NCBI GenBank assembly: GCA_014529385.2
Contig: CM043963.1
Span: 69,642,912 to 69,706,911 of the forward strand
Origin: Adiantum capillus-veneris
Taxonomy: Eukaryota; Streptophyta; Polypodiopsida; Polypodiales; Pteridaceae
DNA: 64,000 bases
Direction of reading: 5' to 3'
Shown here: piece by piece, positions 23,793-34,941 of the stretch
Position numbering within the stretch: position 1 is the first letter of the stretch
How the letters are laid out: each line of letters starts with the position of its first letter
Translations under genes and position numbers: made by a program
Notes under the pieces: model-generated
Seen by the model: the letters and a program-made list of their open reading frames with translations, nothing else
Told to the model about the DNA's origin: nothing
The model's database searches: none

Positions 23793-24200
23793 TGTGGCAC
23801 CACAACACGATAGGGAGCTTCCTTCACGATATGGGTGGTCCCTATCGCATTATGAGGCGACATCCAAATGTCATGCCACAACTAGATAGGGAGACGTGTC
23901 CACGATATGGGTGATATGGATGGTCCATATAGTTCATTGTGATGCGAAATCAAATGTCGTGTCACAACGCGATAGGGAGGTGTGTCCACGATATGGTGGT
24001 CCCTATCGCATTGTGGTGCAACATCCAAATATCGTGCCACAACACAAAAGGGAGTATCTCCAGGATATTGATGGTCCCTATTCCATTGCTACACAACATC
24101 CAAATATCATGCCACAATGAGATAGGAAGGCATCACCACAACATGGTTGGTCCCTATCGCATTGTGGTGCAACACTCTTTATCGCGTTGTGGCACGCCAT
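23793..24200 (+). repeat. Minisatellite with self-complementary units
   Basis: About five diverged tandem units of roughly 75-87 bases start near 23793, 23874, 23960, 24035 and 24110. Each carries GCCACAAC.CGATAGGGA near its start and TCCCTATCGCATTGTGG further on, and these two parts are reverse complements (in unit 3, 23963-23980 pairs with 23998-24016). So every unit can fold as a hairpin. Open frames over it are incidental. Confidence 0.8.
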
Positions 24201-24660
24201 CAAGAATATTGCACCACAACTTGATAAGGAGGTCTGGCTGCAGTACACTCCCCCTTCTCATGTTGTGCAGTGACATTTTTCCTTGTCACGACACAACACA
24301 AGAAGGGGGTTTGGTTGATCAAGGTCCATCCCATATTGCGTTGTTCTGCAACAACCACATAGTCGACCTGGTGCCCCAATCGACATGCAGTATGCCATGT
24401 TTTCTTTATGCGATGATGCACTCTTCGCAATATGACGAGAAACTCTATCAATTGTGGCCATTGCCTTATGTTATATCCCATGTTTAGTAATGATGATGAA
24501 TTCCTTGGCGCTTATATAACGTTTCTATTTTTGCATACCCCACTGCTGTTTGACATATGTCCTCACCTCTAAGAGTCAGCTTTTGCGACCTAATCTTTTT
24601 ATTGTTCAATCTTCTTCTTTTTCTTCCCCACATCATTTTCCATAGTAAACACTTGTTTCC
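24201..24660. other. Spacer between minisatellite and H3-like relic
   Basis: A diverged half-unit (GTTGTGCAGTGACA..., about 24260-24300) may be decayed minisatellite. No gene is supported. Confidence 0.4.
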
Positions 24661-25268
24661 ATGGATTGCACGAAGTAGACCGCAAGGAAGGTTTACCCAC
24701 AAGACAACCAACCTTCATCCTCAAAAGTTGCAGGTAAAAACCTACCTAATATTTCATAGTCGGAGGTATGAGAAGAGCCAAAGCGTTCTGCTTGAGCTGC
24801 ACAAACTCCAGAGGCATGTCTCTCTAGCTATCCTAAATTACCCTTCCAAAGAGTAGCTCACCAAATTTGTGAGAGCGTGAATTTGGATTTTCGGTGGGCC
24901 AGAAGTGCAATAGGTTACCTCCACGAGGCAACCGAGGACTTTCTGCTCGACTCCTGTTCGAGTTGTTCCAAGACAGCTATGTCCTCACAGCTCGTGCTCA
25001 CAGAGTGATAGTGATGCCGCGGGATATCAATTCTCTTAAGCTATTACACTTCAAGTACGACAAGACACTTGCACCAATCCATCTATCTGACAAGAGAATG
25101 GACAACATTCTAACAATCTCTTCAATCACCAAAGTGGAGGTGTACAATGTGAGCATCACACACCACACGTATGCCACACGTTTGAATGTGGAGTGGACCC
25201 AAGAGCTACTTGTGGAAGAGCCTTCAGCCGATTCAAATGAATGGGAGATATTAGCATCAATTGACTAA
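24661..25268 (+). pseudogene. Histone H3-like pseudogene, possibly a centromeric-type H3
   Basis: ATG at 24661 reads M-D-C-T-K-stop-T-A-R-K: the canonical H3 start with TAG exactly where H3 has Gln5. The tail then departs from canonical H3 (VYPQDNQPSSSKVAG). A 26-base GT..AG gap follows, then an alpha-N-like RRYEKSQSVLLELHKL, then KLPFQRVAHQICESVNLDFR, WARSAIGYLHEATEDFLL and, after a frameshift, ELFQDSYVLTARAHRVIVMP and RDINSLKLL. These line up with H3 KLPFQRLVREI, LQEA.EAYL, LFED, AKRVTIMPKDI. The divergent tail, RW and EATEDFL recall plant CenH3, but loop 1 is not lengthened. An unexplained 60-residue extension follows. Confidence 0.65.
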
Positions 25269-25428
25269 GCTAACAGTGAGACCCTACAATTCCTCGGTCC
25301 AACTTTTGACGTAGCACTTTTGATCTGGGGACAAATTTTGTATTTTCATTTTGGCCCTCACAAGATAGTTGTTTTTTAAAATAGTGAGAGGGAGTTTACG
25401 TAGCAAATTATAAATTTCGGCCTCTGGT

Positions 25429-26330
25429 ATGTTATATTATTTTTGCATAGATATTTATTTGATTATGGCTTATTTGAGATCCTCATCAATTAATTTTCTC
25501 AATTTGCAGCATACTAGTTTCCAATCTTGCATGGAATCAACAATTCGAGGTAGCCATTTTGGACACACAACTGTCAGTTGTGCTTACCTTGGAATCCACT
25601 TCCCTGATAGAAGTCCTTGGGTCAACATGGACATGGAGAAAGTTTTAATTTTAGCTTACAACAACAAAAAGTAAGTGTTTTTTATCTCACTATTCTTCAA
25701 TATTTTGTATACTATGAATGGAATACTGAATCCTTGTTATGTGCAATCAATTCACATTGGAGCCTTGTTGGATTAAACATTGAGCGCAAGGGTTTCTACC
25801 TTGCAAATTATATGCATGGTTTTCATGGGAATGTCTGAAGGTACGTAGTTACTTGTTTCTTAATTCTGCAATTTGTGGTCACCATATGCTATGTCTTGCA
25901 ATTCTGTTCAAAAACTTGTTGCTGCATGGGAAGCATTGACCCCAGAAAGTGTTTGGGAAGATATGTTGATTTTGATTTGCAAGGTCCCAAAACAAGACGA
26001 CGTGCATTCTCGTGGATGGGGAGTTCTTGCAAATGCGGAGCTTCTTCTAGAACGCATTCATGCTAAGGAGTGTAGAAGTGTAAAAACGTTTTGCTTTTGT
26101 AATCCTTGCACACATGATCTCTTTGAGTTACATATAAAATCTAGGAAATTCATTTGCATGCAAGGAACCTACCATATTATTTGAACGTCCATGTGGAGGC
26201 ATTCAGGATGAGGATGATCCAGAATATGATCAATCTTCTAGAGACACGTCCTCTAGGAGCTGCCACCAATGCATTTGTCATGCCACCGCCATGACCATAA
26301 CCGTGGCCTCCACCTCGGAGGTATAAAGCA
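25429..26330 (+). pseudogene. Ulp1-like (C48) cysteine protease pseudogene
   Basis: Blocks in order: NMDMEKVLILAYNNKK, then a GTAAGT donor at 25671; INSHWSLVGLNIERKGFYLA (the conserved HW of the catalytic His); GTACGT at 25841 opening a 31-base gap; LVAAWEALTPESVWEDMLIL, CKVPKQDDVHSRGWGVLANA, ELLLERI; an acidic tail (GGIQDEDDPEYDQ). The order H-W ... Q-D-D ... G-W matches Ulp1/SENP proteases, often carried by plant Mutator-like or CACTA elements. The catalytic Cys position appears as Arg (HSRGW) and the Asp position as Asn (YLAN), so it would be inactive. Confidence 0.55.
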
Positions 26331-26957
26331 ACACCTCGACCAATGATAGACCAAGTGCCTGTATAGCTGCCTCCCCTCGTCGGTTTCGGTCCACTCAACC
26401 TCTAGTCTTTTTGTGATACCCAATTTTACTGAGGAAGACGAGGCCATTGCACAATCTTTTCCTCAACCCAAAACTTATCACCCAACCCCCATACCGTCTC
26501 CTGAGCCTTTACATTCCAGTCATGATAAAAATCAAGCTCGGCAGAGCTCCCCTCAATTGTAAATGAGAGCTACTAATCAATGGATTTAACTGGACATTAC
26601 AATGTACATTATTAAACTCAATGTAAAGACAGCTTGAGTCAACTTTGAAAAGATAATTGTTCGCAGAATTTATTTGCAAGAAATTCCTTAACAATGCATT
26701 TTTTCATGAATATAGATTGCAAGCTTGCTGTCAACATCTTTCTTTAATATTTTCAGTTCAGAGAAATATGATATATTATGTGAACCGCCTTCTTCAATCA
26801 AGAGTTGCATTGCACTAGAAATAGTCAGTCATCCTTTATCTTTGCGCACAATGTCTTCTTCTCCTTTTTCTGAGGGACATGTACGATAGTTAATCGAACA
26901 ATTAGATTAGACCACTATTTTGTGATGATAACCAGCAGGGAAATAACTAACGCAATA
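26331..26957. other. Intergenic, nothing recognised
   Basis: A minus frame at 26177-26398 rich in glycine overlaps the Ulp1 tail and is probably a shadow. No other feature. Confidence 0.4.
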
Positions 26958-28118
26958 TTAATGTTTCCATACAAACAATACTACCTTTCGCGTGTTGCAC
27001 TGGAAAAGAAATTTTGGAGGTAGGCTTAGGTCAACCTCATTCTCCAAATCCTTGTGCACTTGTCGTAGTGTCACATTGCGTCGAATGCTAAGAACAGTTA
27101 GAAAATTAGGTCCACACCATACCTCAAGAATTCTCAAAGGATTCTTTAGGTCATCAATTAAATCTTGGTCCAAAGCTACCAGATGACCATTCACTCGATG
27201 CCACCTTATGTAGTGGAAGGAAGCTATGAAATTTTGAGAAGCTATCATGCACTACACACAATAAACTTCTTATTCACCTTGCATAAGATGCCATCAGAAT
27301 GATGGACATCCCAAGATTCACTCATCCAAAAAATTGAGGCATTTCTCTATCTTGCAGAGTAGCATAGTTCTAGTCTTCCTAATCTCTTCATCATGGAAAA
27401 ATTCGATGAACACATGCATGGGCATGAAGATTGAAACACGTACCAGTCAACTAGCAATATTTGTTCTTAAGCACTTTTGTATTTCCTGATGGAGCTTTAG
27501 TATGAAACAGTGAAAGGTTTCAGATGAAGGGACTGGCCACTCTCGACTCTCCTTTGAAGAAACCAAGAGATATTCTAAAGTGTCAAATCCAAGCACAAAA
27601 TACGGAGCATTTTAAAAGTGTTCAAAGAAGAAAACCCCCCTTTCAGCCAATGCTCTTCTCACGCTAGAGAGTATCTCTCCCACAATTGCATGGAATGCAT
27701 TAAAAATGCCAATAATGCAATCCACCGGTTGCCAGTCTTCTTTGTCGGAAGGATAAATATATGCAACTCGCAAGTTAAACACACAATACACGAGTGAAGA
27801 GTAAAATCTATTGTGGATGTAAGAAAGCTTACAATTTGGTCGGTTTATTGGAAATCCTGTTGGCATTGTTCGTAGATGCAACTCTGAGTCCATATATGCA
27901 TGCTCAATGAGAACCTCTTTGACTATTTTGACTATTTGTGACAAGAAAAAATTGTTCACAAACTCATTTCCCATGTGCTTTCTCTTCCTCGTCTGCAAGA
28001 GAACCCAGCTTCCAACTTTAATGGTGGTGGAAAGCCATCGACCATCGTCCAAATCAAAGCTGTTAAAAATTTTGACAGACTTAATACTTTGGATGGTCGT
28101 CAAGGTCTTCTATTCTCC
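26958..28118 (-). pseudogene. Family A gene, copy 2
   Basis: Exon 1 (down to 27833) reads ...KTLTTIQSIKSVKIFNSF, DLDDGRWLSTTIKVGSWVLL. A GTAAGC donor opens a 66-base intron (27832-27767), and exon 2 begins AYIYPSDKEDWQPVDCIIGI and FNAFHAIVGEI, then after a TAA APYFVLGFDTLEYLLVSSKE, REWPVPSSETFHCFIL, and a C-terminal RILEVWCGPNFLTVLSIRRN, VTLRQVHKDLENEV, PKFLFQC to 26958. It aligns throughout with copy 1 (FNAIHADIG, MEWPVPD, VNKHWTLSNVQEHL), including intron position and phase. Stops: one TAG upstream of TLTTIQ and about six more. Unknown function. Confidence 0.6.
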
Positions 28119-29575
28119 ATTAGTGATTCTTCTATGGCAAGATGCACAGCACAGATGTGAGAGGGGTAGTTTTTCTGAGTGCAAACACAATACAATCAAA
28201 TGCGAGTACAATAGTTAGTTGAGTGCAAATGAATGAGAATGAGTAGGAATACTATGAAGTCTCTCCTATCAAAAAAGTGCATTGAGTGTGAGTTATGGTA
28301 CATTTGTCCTATATTTGGTCATGACAAGACGATTTGAGCAAATCACAACATATATTATTGTTAAGGTTTTTTATGCAACTAAAAATTGTTTTTAGAAAAT
28401 GTTGAAATCTGAAATAAAAACAAGGAAATTCCGAGCTACTGGTACAGTAGCTTGCCATCCATTGGTCGCGTTGCATTCTCTCTCTAGCACTAAAAGGACC
28501 AAATTTGAGTCCAAACTTTCCCTAATGTCAAAATGTGCTTGAACCTGATGAAATTCCAATTCCCAATTGGGTCATAAATGAAGACATCTCAAAACTTGAG
28601 TCAAAGTAAGTGCATGGAACTTCTTCTGCTTTAGTCTCTAAGGGTCTCCCTTGGTTAACACTTTCTTTTGTGGATACTCTACTCTCATTTTCTTAAGTAT
28701 AGCCTTGATTTTGCAAAAAAAACAGCCTGACCTTAGGTACACAACTACTTGACCTTCTCGTTGAAAAGGAATACATGGTTTCCCGTGTCAATACCAACAT
28801 GTTCTAGATGCACTCAATTTAATTGGGCTATTATCAAAGTTCTTTTAGATCTCCATGTGGAATTAAAAGTGTATAAGTTAGTGTGAGGATCACATGGATA
28901 TACATGCACTCTTGATGCAAAATTTTGCTTTGATCCTGTCATAACAGTCAACCAAATCGATCTGCAACCTTCTACTCTAGAATACTCAATTTCAAGTAGC
29001 AAACAATGTCCAATTGACTCCAAATATTTCAGGCTACCTGTGTGATGAGTATATTAACACTGGTGTCCAAAAAATGTAAAAATTTATTTCTCTGTCTAGA
29101 AGAAAATATTAATCGCGATTAATATCTACTGGGTCAAAAAGTCAATATTTTCCACTTTTGTTTGGTTCCCATGGGTTAAGTGTATGTCTAAAGAGATTTT
29201 AACAAATTTGGACCAGTTTTGCACAAATTTTTATAAATTTTAGTGATCGATAGACGCATGTAACTTCATTATCCAAAATCAACTTACAAAAGTTGGATTT
29301 TATACCTTACCATAAGATTTTAGGTCAAAAATAAAGAGATGTATCAACTCTATCTCAGCCTATTGATTAAGTGATACAATTTGGTGGAAGCTTATAGCCT
29401 TGTTGGATCTGACTCATAATTACATATGCACTTGCTTTGGGAATTAATAAATTACAAAAGCATGCAGCTATAATTGTCCATATTGAGTAGAAAATAAAAT
29501 ATAATATTATTGGCTGATTTCTAGAGCATCTTTGTTAGGTGCGCTGCTAACAACATGTGTGTATCTATGTGTATA

Positions 29576-29578
<3 letters not shown>
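28119..29578. other. Intergenic
   Basis: No gene supported. Contains a small hairpin (AGCTACTG-GTA-CAGTAGCT, 28434-28452) and the 20-base palindrome at 29106-29125. Confidence 0.4.
29106..29125. repeat. Perfect 20-bp palindrome
   Basis: ATATTAATCGCGATTAATAT, fully self-complementary, in AT-rich surroundings. Confidence 0.95.

Positions 29579-29642
<64 letters not shown>
29579..29642 (+). repeat. (AG)n microsatellite
   Basis: About 32 uninterrupted AG units. Confidence 0.97.
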
Positions 29643-29648
<6 letters not shown>

Positions 29649-30880
29649 CATCTCAAAGTTTATAATATGACCTATGTGAAGAAATGAAACATGTCAAATG
29701 CTTTGCACTAAGCTGATCAATGACTCTTGATGCTTGAGGATTATGGAAATGAGGATGGCAATTGATTATCCATGAAGTAGTTGTGAGGCTAGAAATGTGA
29801 GGGAAGCAAGCTCAAATGTGATAAAAGCGAAGTACTCAAGTAGGGCATGTGAAGCTAAGAGTACTGAATTTGCAAGGAGTATAGTATTCAACAATGGAGA
29901 ACACTTCCTAAATTCCCCAATGCCATGTCTCATATCAAAGGGAGTGAGAGCCAAGCTACATCATTGCTAAGGTATCAGATGGCGAGATAAGGTCAAGCAT
30001 CTATGGGTGCGTTCAGAAGATCATATCTCAGAGATTAACATACATTATCAGTTGATGGAAATGTGGTAATTTGGATTGTATAAGTTGTCATAACTTACTA
30101 TTTAAGCTTGTTGTTTGAACTCTTCAATCATCACCATAACATGATCAAGGCTATCATGATTTAATGTCACCATCTCATATCCTCATCCATCACCAATGCA
30201 TTCATAAGGCTAGTATTGAGATGATGATGAAGGGTGATTCATCACTTTTAAGGCAAATAAAATTCTTGGTATGAATTTTCATGCTCCAAAGACATAGATC
30301 TCCTACTTCATTTTTTTTTGTGGAGGTGATGTAAATGGTTGGATACAATTTACTCTTTCAAAGAGGAACATGATTTTCTAATTTAGGGAGAGAGGTAGAT
30401 AGAGAGCAATGACATGCACAATTTTAGGTCACACCCTCAATTTATGTTTATGAGAAGCTCCTAAAATTGGTATCAAAGCATGCTTTGCAACATTTTATGC
30501 ATCGTCCTGTTTGCTAGAATCTATCAAGAAGTTGTGTCATGCATTACTTTTAGAAATACAATAGACTATATTGACATGCCTCATTGTCTCACTCACAGCG
30601 AGGGTCTCCCAACCTTCACACAGGTCTACGTCCAACAGCTCCAGCTACTTCTCACTGGGTGAAGCCCCTTTAGGAGAACAATTTGGGGGTCTAGCTTCAA
30701 GCCTACGCGAGGATCCCTTCATGTAGCTAATCGAGCTACCGGTTGAGAAGGTATCACATGGCATGGGTACAAAGGTATGTCCAAGAAGCGGGCACCTGGA
30801 TGTCCTCTCCGTTATAGACTGTGTTGGGAGATGCTGCAAAGAGCCAATTTTTGTGATCTTTGGGCCTAGTGGCAGCCCGT
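29643..30880. other. Intergenic with an isolated PBS-like site
   Basis: TGGTATCAAAGC at 30468-30479 is one base from the usual plant initiator-Met primer binding site (TGGTATCAGAGC), but no LTR end (CA) immediately precedes it. Otherwise nothing recognised. Confidence 0.4.
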
Positions 30881-31848
30881 TGTTGTGTCTCTTTGCGGGT
30901 ACGGGGGGGAAGACGAGGATTTTCAAGGGTTTTCCAAACTTATGATTTAGGTCAAATTTTGCTATGGCTTTATATTGACAAAAATGTATGCTTTATGTGA
31001 TTTTTCTGGACCAAAAGTGCTTCAAAGTGGGCCAATTGGGTTGGCAGGTGAAGACTATATGAAAGGCTACTTTTCCACTTGAAAAGTTAGAGCTTGAAGT
31101 GCTAAGTAATAAAGTCCAAACAGCTCATCAAATCGATGGAAAAGTTATTACAGTTTGAAGTTGGAAGTGGTTGTTTGCAGATTTGGGATAGATAGGGTAG
31201 ATGGGAATAGGTGGTCAAATGTGGTTTGAAGTGACACAGGCATAGTGCTTGAAATATGGAGCATGTCAGTCTTTTTAGATCATCAATGGGAGAGTCACGG
31301 ATGCCAAGATACAAGGGTTTGAAGTTTTATCGGGGGACAGGTCGAGAATCGGTTTGATTGCTTTCGAAAGTGTGCCATCTAAAGTTTTCAGGTCCTCACA
31401 AGGGTTTGAATGTGTTATATGCATCAAGGGGAGGCCACAGGAATTCATTGCTTGTCAATTATAACCCGAATTAGTGAGATGTTGCAGATTGAAGTCAGTG
31501 TTTGTTCTCGGTGTCATGGTGCCAGATTGATCTTGGAAATTCGGACGCCCTTGACAAGAGGGCCCAGGAAAATTGAAATGAGTCAAGCACGAGGAGAATC
31601 AAAGCCAAAAACCGAGGCAATTGGGTGGAGTTTGCACCTTGGGCATTGGATTCTTGAGCAACAAATGGTGAAGCACTAAAATGGAGGGAGCCAAAAAATA
31701 TATTGAGTTCTTGAGGGATTTTTGAGGACTTTTTGGGGAGTTCTTCCTACAATTGTCACGTGGCAGCAGGATGAACCAACATGCATGGATGGGAGCCAAG
31801 AAAGTGACCCACAAGGCCTAGACCATGAGCAGTTGGAGAGTGTATGAA

Positions 31849-31900
<52 letters not shown>

Positions 31901-32146
31901 CTCTCCCAAGGGATCCATGGTGACCTCCCGTGGGCTCTGTGCACGATAGCGTGGCCGGACACATGGTGACTTTTGGTGGTGCAGGTGGGCGGCAATGGGT
32001 GATCAATATTCGTTGGCCGCTCCGATCTAATGTTGATGTGGAAATCTTCAAGAGCTCAGTCCCGTAGGTGTCCTTCTAGGCCCGGATCTTTTGGAGCAAA
32101 AAATGCAAGTAAGGTAGGGTGAACTAGTGATATCGCTAGTGCCCCT

Positions 32147-32178
<32 letters not shown>

Positions 32179-32890
32179 TTCAAAGGCCTCAAAGGGAGAT
32201 CCAAGTAGACAACTGAAAGGGGAGGCCGGTCATAGTGTCCAACCAACAGGTGTTTCCCCTACAGGGAAGTGGGGAAAACTTGCCGACGTGGTGAGGCACG
32301 CAAAGTTTACTTGATGTTAAGTGCCAAATGTGTGTTTGGCATAGAAAATACTAAAAGAAGCTCAAAGTGAACTGCACAAGAGGAGGAAGCCAATTTCTTT
32401 CCTTTGTTGGGGGTTAATATTCCCTATTAGAGGGAGTTCTCACAAGGGTAAAGGGTTCTGATCTTTTTGGCCATTTTTGGAGATTATTGGGAGAGGCTTT
32501 TGGGGTGTCGGGGGCACAGGGAACCAGTTATTGTTCTTGATAGAAGTTGGAGAGTGCAATTCAAAGGGCATACCAAAGTAGGAATACGCAACAAAATTCT
32601 AAAAGATCAATAAAAAATTTTAAAATGTATCACCTGCCAGTTTGCCAAAATCTCTTGAGTCTTGAATCTATGTTTCTTATCATTGTATCAATTCATAGTG
32701 TTCTTATTTGCATTCTTCTCTCTCAAACTCTCTTTGATCACCAGTATTACATGTATTAAACCTTAATTAAGTCTATCTACACTCATTTATCCTAGTTTGA
32801 GTGTCTGCTAAGCTTTTGTCTACAGCCATTGTCTACAGCCAAAGGCCCGATGCTTTCCCAATCGACCCTGGAGAATCCCGCACTCCTACA
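30881..32890 (+). repeat. 5' LTR of the pol-less element
   Basis: Starts TGTTGTGTCTCTTTGCGGG and ends CACTCCTACA (2010 bases). It carries 672 bases (31166-31837) missing from the 3' LTR, and (GA)n tracts at about 31852-31899 and 32153-32178. Confidence 0.8.
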
Positions 32891-32894
32891 AATT

Positions 32895-32911
32895 TGGTGA
32901 ACTCGACGTGA
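32895..32911 (+). other. Probable primer binding site
   Basis: TGGTGAACTCGACGTGA, four bases after the LTR end. tRNA identity unknown. Confidence 0.45.
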
Positions 32912-34545
32912 AATTGACTGGCATAGACAAAGCCAGCCATGGCAACAAGTTAAGAAGCGAGAGATGCATTAAATTATGGGGCTAATGGCTTCTATTTTAC
33001 AATAACAGTATTCAAATCAAGTGCAATTTATGAGCCAAAATTTGGGTACCGATTTGAAAACTGAGAACTAGAAATTGCAGAAGTCTGCAAAAGGTGAACT
33101 AGGTGATGATTGTAAGAGGAGAACAACACGGTACTTTTTCAAGTATCAAAGTCAGCAATAACAAAAAAGGAATTTAAAGAGGAAGAAATCTAGAAGTGGG
33201 AATGGTGGAGCAATTGGCACTTGAAAATGCCAAACGCTTAGTTTTTATCAATAGAGCATTTTTTATGGCTATGATCCAGCAAGTTACGTTTAGTGCTATG
33301 AAGAGGAACTAGAGTTTCATGGGGGTGCCAAAAGAGAATCGGATTCTAAAGTTTGATAGGTTTGTGATTCCCAATTTTATTAAGCAAATCCAAGAGCTTC
33401 AAGAGAAAAGTCTGCATAGCTGGAGCAAGTTTAAAGTTGTTCTCATCCATGAACGATGGGATCCAAGCTGTATCAAGATGATGAGGATTGTGGTAATGTT
33501 CCTGTTATGCGGAGGTTTGCTATCAAATTCTGGCTAAGCTTGAAGTTGCTATCAATGAGTGCTTGCTTGAGGATGGGAGGCTATTACAACATAAAGATGA
33601 TGAAGAAGTTGTTTGAGCAATGTATGCAAAGCTTGGGATTGAAAATTTCATGATAAAGGTTGAAGATGAAGACTTACAGGGTTGAGAAAGGCATGAGGAC
33701 CACACATGAGGGTTCACAGGGCGTGGATGTGAATGAGCATCTACAATGTTTGGATACACCAATTTTTGAGGGCTTGAATGCGCAAGAGAAAGTGCTTGAA
33801 GATCCTCAAAGTGATGATTGAAAGGGGGTGCGGACTCCTTCTTTATCAAGCTTTGGTGATGCAGAGGTCACAATGTGACAGATTGATCCTCAAGTTGATG
33901 GTGCCTATTTTCGGAGGGGGTACAAGATAAAGTGCAATCTCTTGGTGTTGCCTATGATTGGTTTCATGCTGATCATTTGGATAGGGTGGTGGATGCTATT
34001 TTTCATAAGCATGCTGGGCTTTGTGCTACAAAAGTTCAAAAGTATTTGGATGAGGAAGAGAAAATTCAAGATCAGTAGCAAGTATGGCTAGTATTGTGCA
34101 TGCCATATGTGAAAAGCCTAGTTTGCTACCTAGAATGAGCAGGTAGAGAATTCTTTTGAAGTGGTGGACCCAAAGTTTTTAATTTTATTAGAAAAATCTT
34201 TGAAAGGATTCTCAATTACAAATGCAAAGGGTATGAAGCAGTCTCATTTCGTGCATAAGAAAGTTTATCTAGATGCAGCTGATGATGGCCTTATTGGATG
34301 AGGTTCTACTAGCTTTTGGGTATGTACCAGAAAGGAATCTTTTCTTGATGATTCTAAGGAAGCAATTGAAGAGGGTTTTTTAGGGCACTCACGGACTTAG
34401 ATGAGTCAGACAAAAATTCTATTTCTCAAGGGGATGAAACTCTATTACCAATGCTCCTACCCGTAATTGATTATCAACAATTCGCGAAGTATGTTGCACA
34501 AGGAATATGGTAGTATCTAATGATTCCTAATGCTTTTTATGGGAT
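32912..34545 (+). other. Interior of the pol-less element, no domain readable
   Basis: Short frames (33319-33537, 33456-33653) may be gag relics (MGVPKENRILKFDRFVIPNF) but show no diagnostic motif. Confidence 0.35.
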
Positions 34546-34941
34546 TTGATGTTACCCTATGATATAGGGGATTTTCTACTAGTTTTTGATCTAGGAGGAG
34601 AGGGTTATATGCATGGTCCAAGACAATTGATGGATATGCCATTTGATCCGAGTGGAGCTAGATATGTTCGTGATATGGAGTTGTTAACTTATAAGCCATA
34701 CGATCCACGTGGGGTTCATTATGGTTTAGGGGACAATTCATACTTATGTTCTACTATTGGGAAATTCTTATGTTTACCATATGATCCTAGAGGAGGGTAT
34801 ATTCTAATGAAGCCACAGGTTGGGAATATTTTCAAAGAATGCACACAATGGGGCAATGCTTATACATTTACAAGGTTTTACTTTCAGTTTGAAATAATGG
34901 TTGGCACATATCGAAAGATGTGCACGTTTAGAGGGGGTGGA
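34546..34941 (+). pseudogene. Open frame with repeated PYDPRG-type peptide
   Basis: The frame contains MPFDPSGARY, YKPYDPRGVHYG and LPYDPRGGYI at about 25-45-residue steps, plus LPYDIGD at the start. The repeated (P)(Y/F)DP(R/S)G motif implies a once-translated internal repeat. It runs into the 3' LTR. Function and family unknown. Confidence 0.35.
34930..34941 (+). other. Polypurine tract
   Basis: AGAGGGGGTGGA immediately before the TGTTGTG start of the 3' LTR. Confidence 0.65.

Noticed and set aside
23793-24200. CRISPR-like array
   Set aside because: Units are contiguous, diverged and without unique spacers, in a eukaryotic setting; it is a minisatellite.
25671-25746. Mutated CAG acceptor at the first Ulp1 intron
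   Set aside because: The GCAA there does not put the HW block in frame, so it was not used as evidence for CAG decay.
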